A DNA stretch of 64,000 nt from Enoplolaimus lenunculus (lineage: Eukaryota; Nematoda; Enoplea; Enoplida; Thoracostomopsidae). Made by a program: the position numbers and the translations under genes. The stretch covers positions 186,001-250,000 of the forward strand of contig JASANG010003862.1 of the NCBI GenBank assembly GCA_030248215.1, read 5' to 3'. Positions 11,729 to 21,400 of this stretch are shown one piece after another (positions within the stretch are counted from its first letter, which is position 1; every line of letters starts with the position of its first letter). The notes under the pieces are model-generated. The model did not search any database, was not told the DNA's origin, and worked only from the letters and a program-made list of their open reading frames with translations.

Positions 11729-14231
11729 AATAACATAAAGAGTGCTTTATTGCTTAAAACACCACACACCGACCTAACACAGAAAAGCGCTAGTTGCAAT
11801 ACCGTTGATATCCCCTAAGTTTGAATTCTCCACCTTTCGCCCAAATTCGACTACAACAGTACGCTAAATATTAACGTAGTTATTTTACTTGAATTTCACA
11901 TTTTTGGACCTTTGAATAAAAATATTTCAGCAGTAGTTTCTGAAATACTATATGGGTAATCACAAAAAGCTTTACAATATGAATTTACCTACAAAAATGA
12001 TTCCGAGTAACAACTTTGAGAACATAAAATAGAATTTTAAATAAGGTATCTGCTTTCAAGCTGAATTGTGTTGAACCACTTTGAAATTACGCTTAATAAA
12101 TTTACTATGACGAAAACGGCTCCTCTTCTTCAAAACTGATAACTTAGAGAACTTTAGGGTAAAATCTACTAGCTAAGCATTCGTACAACCATAAGGAGGG
12201 CAAAACACGCTTTGGGAATGTCATAAAGATCCGGAATGATTTTATCTTTGTGTAGCAGCCGAGTCTGATGCAAGTTACAACAAAACGCACGTTTAAATTC
12301 ACTTACATTTACATTCGTTGGCAACTTGACGAGCAACTAAAAAGAGAGCAAGTAGTACAGCTCTATAGGCAACCATCAATTTTGATGGTATTAATAAAAA
12401 ATCGTTTTAATATAACGAATTAAATGATTAGTTTAAGTTGGATAGGCTCCAGGATTACCAACTCCGGTCAATTCTATTCTACACAATGTTTTTACAAATC
12501 GCATGTACCTGAGATCGACAAATTTAAGAATCAAGATTGTTAAAAATCCTAATAACCCTATTCGCAAAAAAAATCAAAAATATTCAATTTGGGCAAAGGG
12601 AGCAGTTTCGTAAAGCAACAGAAAGCGGCATCAACGCTTAGAGCCGTCCTTATTTTGTTAGCAGAAAATTTTGTCAACTCATAATGTAACAGATGACACC
12701 GTAGTTGGGACTGTTAATTTGTTAGCTAGCATATGTTAGGTTAGTGCATTTACTAAGTAGCTAACGAAAATGAGTGGGTCTTTAATTTTCAGTTTATAGC
12801 CGTGCGAGGACCACGTGTAATAGAGAAGACGATTGTGTTGTCTAAGTAACACGCATACTTTTGCGCTGGAACTTAGCTGATGCATTTGTTAGCCAAACGG
12901 TATGACCATTAGCTTAAGCTTGAACTGGCGATGGTGGCAGATAAATGTGCTTTTTATCTCTTGTTCGGTATTCGGCCATGTGAGTTTAAGATATATTGAT
13001 AGTGTAGGTTTTGAATACGACACCGTCACTTCCGGTGAATCTGCTAGATTCGCTTCGGCTCAAGTGATGTGGCCAGGGATGGGAGTTTCAATGAAGAAGT
13101 GTAATTTTTTGACAATACCCAAAAAATCACGAATGTTGAAGGTGCTATTCCGCTCAAAAAACAATAATATAAGATTGAACAACGAAAATATGGTAAACGT
13201 ATTCATTTATTTAGCACAAAATATACATATGACAACAATCAAATCACCAAACAGACTGATTTTATATCACAAAAAAAATTGCGCTGTTGCATCATCATAT
13301 TAGTGAGACTGTGCATTTTGCAAACTCAAAATTTCCCTACTTACTTACACTGACTTAGGTTTTACGCGCTATCGCGTTAGTAATAATTAACCATTTATTG
13401 CTAAATTAAGATCTAGCATGCTCTAAAAATAAGCAACTATTAAATTTACTTGGGTCAAACACATATAACAATGTTATGAAATAGCATAGATTTTCTTATA
13501 ACAATAAATATTAAAAGTATTTGCCACATATGGCATTCCTGGTTGACATCAATATCGAAGTCGCTGTTTCAAAACCTGAGACTTTTTAAAAGCTGAGACT
13601 GAGACTGAGAGTACGCGAGTCTCAGAAATTTTCGCGACTTGAGACTAAGACTGAGACTGAAACTCTCTTCCCTGGACGTGGCACGGAGTGAAGATTTAGT
13701 AACAGACATTAAACCAAAAACTACAACTTTCATAGGGACAGCTTGACACAGTCTATGTCGTAAACTAATTTTGAGCAAAAATTAGTTAGTAATTGTAAGC
13801 CGCATATTGCAGAACCGAAACTAGTTACGTAATAGCGCGATTCCAAAACAGTTTTAATGCAATTAGTTCGACCGAAGGCACTTACATACTCCACAACAAG
13901 ACACAACGAAAACAGTACGTACGTGTTAACTCCGTAAATACAAATCGAATTTAACACGCAAAAACGTAAACGAAACAATAGGAAAATCGCAAACTAAACC
14001 AAGACATTAACTAGCTAATAATACATCATTATTCTGCACAAACTGAAATTTCAACAAGTAGGAACGAAATAATATTAATTCAGCTTCATAATCATCAGAA
14101 AATGGTTAATTCATACCCCATTTTCTCACAGGTCAGTTCAATTTGCCAATAGCTCTATTGCAATCCATAATTGGAAAATATTTAGCTCCCGTAAAGAGTA
14201 GACAGCTTTGTCTGTCTGTCAGAGTTCCAAC

Positions 14232-14514
14232 AGGAACTAAATTTAGCTGGAACAGTAACAGGAACAGGAATTGAATTTTTGCAAGAACCGTAACATTAAC
14301 AGGAACCGGAATTTGAAATGATTTTCATCACCGAATTCACTGTTAGATTTTTTAAAAAACTTACCAAAAAATAGCTTAAGCGAATTTTCAGCTATTTCGT
14401 CTGAAGTAATTGCAAAAACACTTATGTCGAAATAAAATTTCTTGCCACAAATGCAAGAACAGGAACCGGAACAGGAATTGAATTTTTGCAGGAATTTCGG
14501 TTGAACCCTGCTAT
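14232..14514. mobile_element. MITE-like element, GGAACAGGAACCGGAA repeats (family D)
   Basis: The left end is CAGAGTTCCAACAGGAAC and the right end CGGTTGAACCCTG, inverted copies of a CAGGGTTC terminus. Both flanks of the body carry short direct repeats of GGAAC(A/C)GGAA. Copies lie at 5255-5430, 18310-18452, 21296-21706 and 57475-57840. An internal 'gaaccggaatttgaaatg' block (split: GAACCGGAA, TTTGAAATG) and an AAGCGAATTTTCAGCTA block are shared. Non-coding. Confidence 0.5.
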
Positions 14515-14948
14515 TTGTGTACCAAGAAGCTATCTTTTCATTGACGACGTTTAAGACGGTAGCCTGCAACAAAACGCCACGTACCGTCTTACCTTCGACA
14601 GAACTACCTTGGACACCGGCGGGTTCTTGGACGGCTTTGTCGCATTTTCTTTGACTATTTTTGGAACATCCTTCGACATTCGGTGCCGTCGGGGATACTC
14701 TGCTCGTCTGTTTTGCTTCTGCATTGGTGTTTTAGGGTCTACCTCGGTGCGGAGTTTGATAAAATCCGTTGCACCTAAAGGTTAGGTTTCGCTGCTGTTC
14801 GTCGGATACTTTACACTCGCATAAATAAACACAAAAATTACCGCAAAATTTTATTTTTAGCAACAACACACTGACAACCACAGTGCAGTGTCAAAACTAC
14901 GCTTTCAGCTTTTTTCCAACGAAAATGGATCGTCAATCGCCAGTATAT

Positions 14949-15940
14949 TCTGGCTTCTCCACAGCTTGAAAAGTTCCGCCGGGGGGGGCGTTTCCTGGGG
15001 GCCCCAGGAGTTTCCTGGGGGGCAGCTAATTTTGCTGGGGGGGGCAGTTTTCCTGGGCCCCCCAGATGATCTGGGGGGTCCTGGGGGGCAGGCTTAAAAT
15101 TTTGCAAGCCGATTTTTTGGACCATTTTTTTATTCTAGATCGTGTTTCCAACTCAACTGAAGATAACTCATCGCTCAACATGACAAAAATTCCCCGCAAA
15201 CGCTAATAACAATAATTTTAACTAATATTACTGACAACTTTACCAGAAGTTGAAAGAATCACAATTATATAAAATATAGATAATCTATAATTGAAACTGT
15301 GATTAACAATATATTTTATATATATTAGTCACAGCTTCAGTTTATCATAAGGCTCAGGCGGGTCGAACTTGTTGCTGCAAGGTACTTTCGAATGCTGTAT
15401 GCCCTGAAACGGTCTTTATATAATTGTGCTTTTTTCAGTTCATTATTGAATTGTACTAGTTACTACCGGTATTTGTAACGCTATTAAAAAAATATGAGTA
15501 CTGAATGTTCGATAACCGTCGTGCGGTCATTCTGTTTCGCAACTCACTATATTACTAAAACAGCAAAAATATATTGTCAAAAACCAACAGACACAGCTGA
15601 TGTCCGTTCATTGTGAAAACGGGAACTTATCTTTCTCCTTTGGTCTCAGTTTGAAACCTAGCGAGACTCGAAAAACCAAGACCGAGACCAGCCAAATCCC
15701 GAGACTTACCGAGATCGAGACCAAGTTAAAATTATTGTTATTAGCGTTTGCGGGGAATTTTTGTCATTGTTGAGCGATGAGTAATCTTCAGCTGAATTGG
15801 AAATACGATCTAGAATAAAAAATGGTCCAAAAAGCCGGCTTGCAAAATTTTAAGCCTGCCCCCCAGGACCCCCCGCAAAATTAGCTGCCCCCCAGGAAAC
15901 GCCCCCCCGGCGGAAATTTTCAAGCTGTGGAGAAGCCAGA
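14949..15940. mobile_element. 1-kb element with ~220-280 bp G/C-rich terminal inverted repeats
   Basis: The segment 14949-15218 recurs, inverted and diverged, at 15727-15940. Both arms start TCTGGCTTCTCCACAGCTTG (outer edge), continue through a G-rich tract made of CCTGGGGG and GCTGGGGGGG runs, and end with a block containing GCGTTTGCGGGGAATT. The left arm's G-tract (14980-15090) is longer than the right's, which lost part of it. The core 15219-15726 is AT-rich and ends in a family H fragment. A deleted copy lies at 17212-17336. No transposase is encoded. I read it as a non-autonomous foldback-type element; the arms could form a hairpin and the G-runs a quadruplex. Confidence 0.6.
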
Positions 15941-16240
15941 CCGAGACCACACATTTCTGCTGTGGTAATGTAATAATAAACTTACTGTGCTTCGTACGGA
16001 TTCTGACAAACTTGTGCCATGGGACATTCACTGTTTTTCTGGTACCGTATGCCTTCGGTACCGTGGCCGGAACTCGGCCGTGGGACATCTCTAATCAGAT
16101 GTTCTAAATCGGTGACCGAACTGAATTAGAAACAACTCAGAAAAAGAACCATTGCTCGAATTAGGCAGGAACCTCCCCCACTAAAGTGAAATAAACCAGT
16201 TTATCAAGATCAGTTTGTATTCATCAAGACGTGTAAATTG

Positions 16241-16855
16241 GTTAATTGAGGAATTTCCTCTTATAGCATTACTTACTAATCTAGATTTTTCTGTTCTGAA
16301 AGAAGGAAACCAATTATCCTGCAATATAACGAAGTTGAAACTATTTCTCAGTCCACGGGTCTGTGACACCCTGTTTGTCTTAGACCGGAGGTGAAGCTGC
16401 GGCGGGGACCGCTCACACCAGTATGCGTAATTAACGTGTGTATATGTTTTATATATATTTCGTCAATTGAGGAATTTCCTCATAGCTTTACTTACTAATC
16501 TAGATTTTTCTGTTCTGAAAGAGGGAAACCAATTATCCTGCAATATAACGAAGTTGAAACTATTTCTCAGTCCACGGGTGTGTGACACCCTGTTTGTCTT
16601 AGACCGGATGTGAAGCTGCGGCGGGGACCGCTCACACCAGTATGCGTAATTAACGTGTATATATGTTTTATATTTATTTCGTCAATTGAGGATTTTCCTT
16701 TTATAACATTACTTACTAATCTGGATTTCTTGGTTCTGAAAGAGGTAAACCAATTATCCTGCAATACAACGAAGTTGAAACTATTTCTGAGTCCACTATG
16801 TTTTATATTTATTTCGTCATTGTCAGAATCCAGCAGTAGTGATTGTTTGAACTAA
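16241..16855. repeat. Tandem repeat, unit ~220 bp, about 2.7 copies
   Basis: The block TCAATTGAGGAATTTCCTC followed by TTACTTACTAATCTAGATTT begins at 16241, 16462 and 16681, giving periods of 221 and 219 bp. The third unit lacks about 120 bp in its middle and joins straight to TATGTTTTATATTTATTTCG. Units one and two also share an internal GC-richer part (CTGCGGCGGGGACCGCTCAC). This explains the near-identical open frames on both strands here, which I do not count as genes. Confidence 0.8.
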
Positions 16856-17211
16856 TATACAAAAGAGTTACGTTACGTTTATATAGGCACTCTTTTGTTT
16901 TAATTTCAATTCAAAGCTCGAAATGTCTGTAGCGTTTGGTCCAGATTTTACGCGCAAAATGCTTAATGATCTGGCGCAAATGTACCGTGATTGTGTTATC
17001 AGAAGAATCACGCATGTTGCGCAGTGGTACGTTAGTGTGTGAAATTATTGGCATACATATTCGTAATCAGCCCAACCTAAGAATGTCAAAAATGTTAATA
17101 TAATTGACTATATTCCAGAAAATGTTTGTAATTTTCCAAAATTGAACCCTTTTGATGACAATAATCTAAAAAGGTAAAACGCAGTCGTTTACAAAAACTT
17201 CTTGTTCTGGT

Positions 17212-17336
17212 ATACTGGCTTCTCCACAGCTTGAAAATTTCCGCCGGGGGCGTTTCCTGGGGGCCCCCAGGAGTTTCCTGGGGGCAACTAATTTTGCTGG
17301 GGGGCAGTTTTGAAACTGTGATTAACATAGGTATAT
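17212..17336. mobile_element. Internally deleted copy of the G-rich long-TIR element
   Basis: It begins TGGCTTCTCCACAGCTTGAA and carries the CCTGGGGGCCCCCAGGAG tract of 14949-15218. It then jumps to GAAACTGTGATTAACA, which in the full element lies in the core near 15292. So it is a left arm joined to core sequence. Confidence 0.55.
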
Positions 17337-17481
17337 CACGCTCGGTTCTCGTGTGAAAATTATGAAAATCACACGAAATAACTGTGCACGAAATTTTTAT
17401 TATCTCAGGGATTGTTGTGTACACTACGCAATTTGTGGATTCATTATTTTCTCACAGTTGTTCACCATGTACGTATTACGT

Positions 17482-17926
17482 CAGGGTGCAATCGGAATTC
17501 GGATTCAAAACCAGTTCCGATTCCGATTCCGATTGTACAATCAATCGGAATCGGCATTTTGAAATTTAAATTTTAATCCTATTACGTATCAATCGGAATC
17601 GGAATTTTGAAATTTTAATTGTAATCCTACTTGATGTGATACGTTGCATTAGAATTCTCTATTATTTATCAATTAAATTGCTTTCGATGAGTTAACTTAT
17701 CAATAATTGATTGTAGTTTAGCTTTACAGATCATCATCGCCAATTTGATCATATGGCCTTTTTCAAAATATTGTTAGCAGCCAACAGACACCCTAAATCA
17801 ATATTATATTTGTGAATACAAAAATTACCCATAAAGTCGCAAAATTTCTAGTTCCAATTCTGATTGCAATTCCGGTGTAACATTGCTGTTCCGATTCCGG
17901 ATAATCCAGTTGCGCTTTGCACCCTG
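17482..17926. mobile_element. hAT-like MITE with perfect 8-bp target duplication (family B)
   Basis: The element starts CAGGGTGCAATCGGAATTC and ends GCTTTGCACCCTG, so the nine outermost bases are exact inverted copies. It is flanked on both sides by the same octamer TATTACGT (17474-17481 and 17927-17934). An 8-bp duplication and CAGGG... ends fit the hAT superfamily. Subterminal TCGGAATCGGAAT repeats lie in both arms. It is 445 bp and non-coding. Relatives: 19060-19371, 27402-27981, 38078-38451 and 59755-60052. Confidence 0.85.
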
Positions 17927-18048
17927 TATTACGTATATGGTAGTTCATGTTGATAGTTATCTTTACGTGTTCGAACTTGGCTCCGGTTTCCACAGTCCCC
18001 GATAACAATTAACACATTTTCTGAAAATTGCTGACAGAGCATCAGTAA

Positions 18049-18263
18049 GATATATATGTCGTTGCCCAAATCGTAATTTACCTCCATTCTGAATTGGGCG
18101 AGTCCAGGGCATGATTACGATTTGAGCTAGCCCATGGCGTAACCTTAATGCCATACTGAAATACAATTGGCTGATACGATTGCTCTTATTTGATTGGCTA
18201 AGTAATCGCCACGCCTTGGTCTAGCCCAATTCGAAATTGGGCTAAATTACGACATGGGCTACG
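18049..18263. mobile_element. MITE-like foldback element (family E)
   Basis: Left end ATATGTCGTTGCCCAAATCG; right end AATTACGACATGGGCTACGG, inverted copies of each other with a few changes. The interior has TAGCCCA / TGGGCTA blocks and 'gattggcta'. Same family as 4462-4786. Confidence 0.55.
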
Positions 18264-18309
18264 GAAAATACAACCTAAAATATGCTGTTTTATATTCTTT
18301 TCATGAAGT

Positions 18310-18452
18310 AGCACAAGAATCGAATTTTTGCAGGAATTTCGGCTGGAACCGGAATTTTCAACAACCATGGTAATTAGTATTTTTCATTTTACGGCTCCGG
18401 TTTCGATATTTTTGCTTTCTTGTTCAGGCATTTGTAATTATGGTTGCACCCT
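18310..18452. mobile_element. Truncated GGAACCGGAA element (family D)
   Basis: It contains GAATTTTTGCAGGAATTTCG and a GCTCCGGTTTCG block, and ends ATGGTTGCACCCTG. The left end is missing. It lies directly upstream of the first CDC23 exon. Confidence 0.4.
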
Positions 18453-18465
18453 GTTTTTTATGTTT

Positions 18466-18480
18466 CCCTTTTTCTTATAG
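18466..18480 (+). promoter_or_regulatory. Strong 3' splice site 13 nt before the CDC23 ATG (intron end or trans-splice acceptor)
   Basis: A pyrimidine run TTTCCCTTTTTCTTATAG ends at 18480 and is followed after 13 bases by the ATG at 18494. There is no in-frame stop between acceptor and ATG. This either ends an intron after an unseen 5' exon or, if the organism is a nematode, is a spliced-leader acceptor. The sequence alone does not decide. Confidence 0.45.
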
Positions 18481-18493
18481 GTGTTCAGAGTTG

Positions 18494-21400
18494 ATGTTTT
18501 CAATTACAAACTCCAATGCGTTTTGTGAGCTGATTCAGTCTGGTGATGTAAGTACTAACTTGTATATTCATTGCGAAGCTATACTAGTACCTGTGAGATA
18601 AACCTACAGCGCATTAAACAGAAGGTTACTTAAGTTATGCCGAGATGAATTACTGAGCCACATCCTTATTCAGTAAAAAACCCTGTTAAACGACGTATTT
18701 GGTAGATATATGCTGGTTAATCAACATCAGCAATATCTTCACTTTTAGTCAGCATCGGCCTCTTCACCGCAGAAAAGCACGTATAAGCAGTGAATGTGTT
18801 ACCCAAACTGGATATAGCATGTAAATATGGGAACTTAATCGCAGCAAGATGTTAAATATGTGCACTTGTTAAAGCACCTTTATGGAATATATTTGGGACC
18901 ACAACAGTATGTAGGCTTATGCCGGATATCGTAAACAGATGCGGATATCGGTTTTTTCCGGATATTAAACTACAACCGTGTCTGGTCATTAAATCAGAAG
19001 CGTATATCTGGTCACTAAACGGGACGGTCGCATCCTGGTTGGAATGCTGTCTGCACAGTCATTCGGAATCGGAAGTTTTAATTTTTAATTTTGAAGTATT
19101 CTCTCAATACCAACATCTAAACACGCAAAAGTACCGTTTTACTCTGACAATAACAATAATTGATTATAGTTTAGCTCTGCAGAATCAAAAACATCGCCAA
19201 TTTGGATATGCGACGTTTTTGAAAATTGTTGCCAGCCAACAGACAGCTAAATAAAATTATGCTGTTAACACAAATTATCCGTGTAGTCAGGAAGTTTTTA
19301 GTTCCGATTCCGGTATAAATGTATTGATCCAATTAAGGTTCCGATATAATCCTGTTCCACTTTGCACCCTGTTGCTGGCATATGTCAGTGCGGCTGATCA
19401 GTATAGTGTGATGTCGCTTGCACAGTCATCCTAGCAGTTCATTGACGTCATTTCTTAGAAATGTAATCGGTGTAGATATCAGCATCGGCAAAATTGTAGT
19501 ATCTGCGCATCACTAGTATTCAGGTAAGCTAGATTGGTACCGGTGATATTCATATTACTGCAGTAATTGTGTGCCTGTAAATTAATTGTATCAATTGAAA
19601 ACAATATTTGTAATAAAAACTACTCATTTCCCGGTTTAAAGGGGTTGACTCAAGTTTCTACTTAAGTTCGGATTTCACTTGGTGTTCTCGCCACTTCGAC
19701 TTCGGTGGGTTAGAATAGAAAATGTTTCGGAGCCAACATGTTAATTTGCTGAAACTCAACTGTAGACAAATTTTAGGCTCAATCCTTAGTGAAAGTATTT
19801 ATATAAGTCGTGCAAAAATATGTATTTGTGTATTTAAGATTAATTGTTGGCTTGGATTTTTCATTCCATGTCAGTGTCCATCCACTCTTGACTTGTCCGA
19901 AATTCCAGTCGCCGCAAAATATCTAATATTTTGACATGCAAAAAGCAGTTTTATTTTTGTTTGAAAGCTTATTATCCTGGGGTGTTACACTCGCACTGGT
20001 GTTTTAAACTCGCACTGGTGTTTTAAAATTTTAAGCGTTTATTGGCTACAGGTTAATTTGCATAATTGAAATTCAGTACTAAAGGGTTTTCGGATGCGAG
20101 AAATCTAAATAAATTGTTTACAAACCTCCAAAACTGATAATTGAATAGCTAGCTAGTAGCTAATTTGCATATTAGCTTGATTACTAAGCCTAAGTTAGGA
20201 CTTTTTCTACTATTCCACTAATTATTAGGATACTGAAGGGTTTATAGGTGCAAGCAATCGGAATAAATTGTCTATAAATTAGTTAAGCTAAAAATTTTGC
20301 TTTTATTTATATTATTTCACTGATTATTAGGGTTACAAGCAATCGGATTGTGTATTAAAGGGTTTTTGGTTCGAGAAATCTGAACAAACTTTATAAACCT
20401 TCAAGACCGATAAGTGAATAGTTAGCAAATAGTTAATTTACATAGTAGCTTAATTAGTTAAGCCTAAATTAGGGCTTTTTAAATTATTTCACAAGTACGT
20501 ATATCAAAGCTTCGCTCAATACATGTAGTTCTACTACGAACGACTGGTATAGCGATGTTTTTTACAAACAGATAATTAACTGGACTGGAAGATAAATTTA
20601 CGTAAGTCTTGATTATAGTAGAGATTCTCATGAAAGATTTGGGCTTAGCGACTTTCAAACCAGATATTGTATGTTTTATTGTAGTTAGAATCAAGCTCAA
20701 CTTTAATTCCGCCATTAGAATTTGCGACTGCTTCATCGCGTCCAACTGCTGGGGATTCCGGTGATCGCAACGATGTTTCTGTTGTGCGACTTCAAGCTCA
20801 ACTTACGTTCGTTCAATCGTGTTTTGATTGTCGCGAATTTCGACGCGCTTCGTGGGCGGCGCAAGATCGAGACAGCAACAGTGATCCAATATTGAAATTT
20901 ATGTATCTTTATGGCGAGTATTTGGTGAGCGCAAAATAATTCCGCTTAGGGTTGCGGTATACTTCAGATTAGTTAGTTTTCAAACCTAACGACATGTGCA
21001 AAATTATGTATTGTCAATTCCAGCAGTGAATTTTCGAGTAAACGTGTGATGCAATATGGTGCTTTCCTTCTAGTTATTTGAGGTTCGTTTCTGGGAGTGA
21101 CCCACGCTCGTCAAAAGACCCCAACCCCATCCCCACCGGTGCAAGTGCCTATTCGACAATTTGCCCCTCCCCCAAACCGGTTGAGTATTTTTTGCCTTGA
21201 AAAACTAAACTTTTTGAATGTCGAACACACTTTTTTCAAAACTGTTCAGGTAGACATAATGTAAGAGTGTAAAATATGTTTACATGTTGTTGGTTCAACC
21301 GGAATTGCTGTTCCGGCCGGAATTCTTGCAAAAATTCAATTTCTGTTTCCTGTTCCTGCATTCAAAGATGCAGGAACCGGAATTTTTACGGTTTTGTGGC

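Larger units (their letters stand above)
11729..18480. other. Intergenic region between the divergent UTX and CDC23 genes
   Basis: This 6.7-kb spacer lies between the UTX start (minus) and CDC23 (plus), so both promoters should lie within it. I see no recognisable core promoter motif. It contains repeat copies listed separately: 13575-13675 (GAGACT-rich), 14232-14514, 14949-15940, 16241-16855, 17212-17336, 17482-17926, 18049-18263 and 18310-18452. A 133-codon plus-strand frame starts at an ATG at 12902 with a hydrophobic N-terminal stretch, but I cannot match it to anything and its second half runs into repeat-like sequence. Confidence 0.6.
18548..20684 (+). other. CDC23 intron 1 (2.1 kb), with repeats
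   Basis: Donor GAT|GTAAGT, acceptor TTTATTGTAG. It holds CCGGATATC-rich pieces (18905-19010), a family B MITE remnant (about 19060-19371), a family J block (19845-19945), a duplicated CTCGCACTGGTGTTTTAAA (about 19990-20030) and a diverged tandem repeat (about 20075-20480). A small additional coding exon inside cannot be excluded, since the N-terminus of CDC23 is poorly conserved. Confidence 0.6.

Noticed and set aside
13073-13303. Second half of the 12902 frame as coding
   Set aside because: It enters sequence starting CCAGGGATGGGAG that looks like a repeat edge, and the composition becomes Asn/Lys/Ile-rich as expected for AT-rich non-coding DNA.
16181-16764. Pairs of similar minus-strand peptides as a duplicated gene
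   Set aside because: The similarity comes from the 220-bp tandem repeat; there is no other sign of coding.
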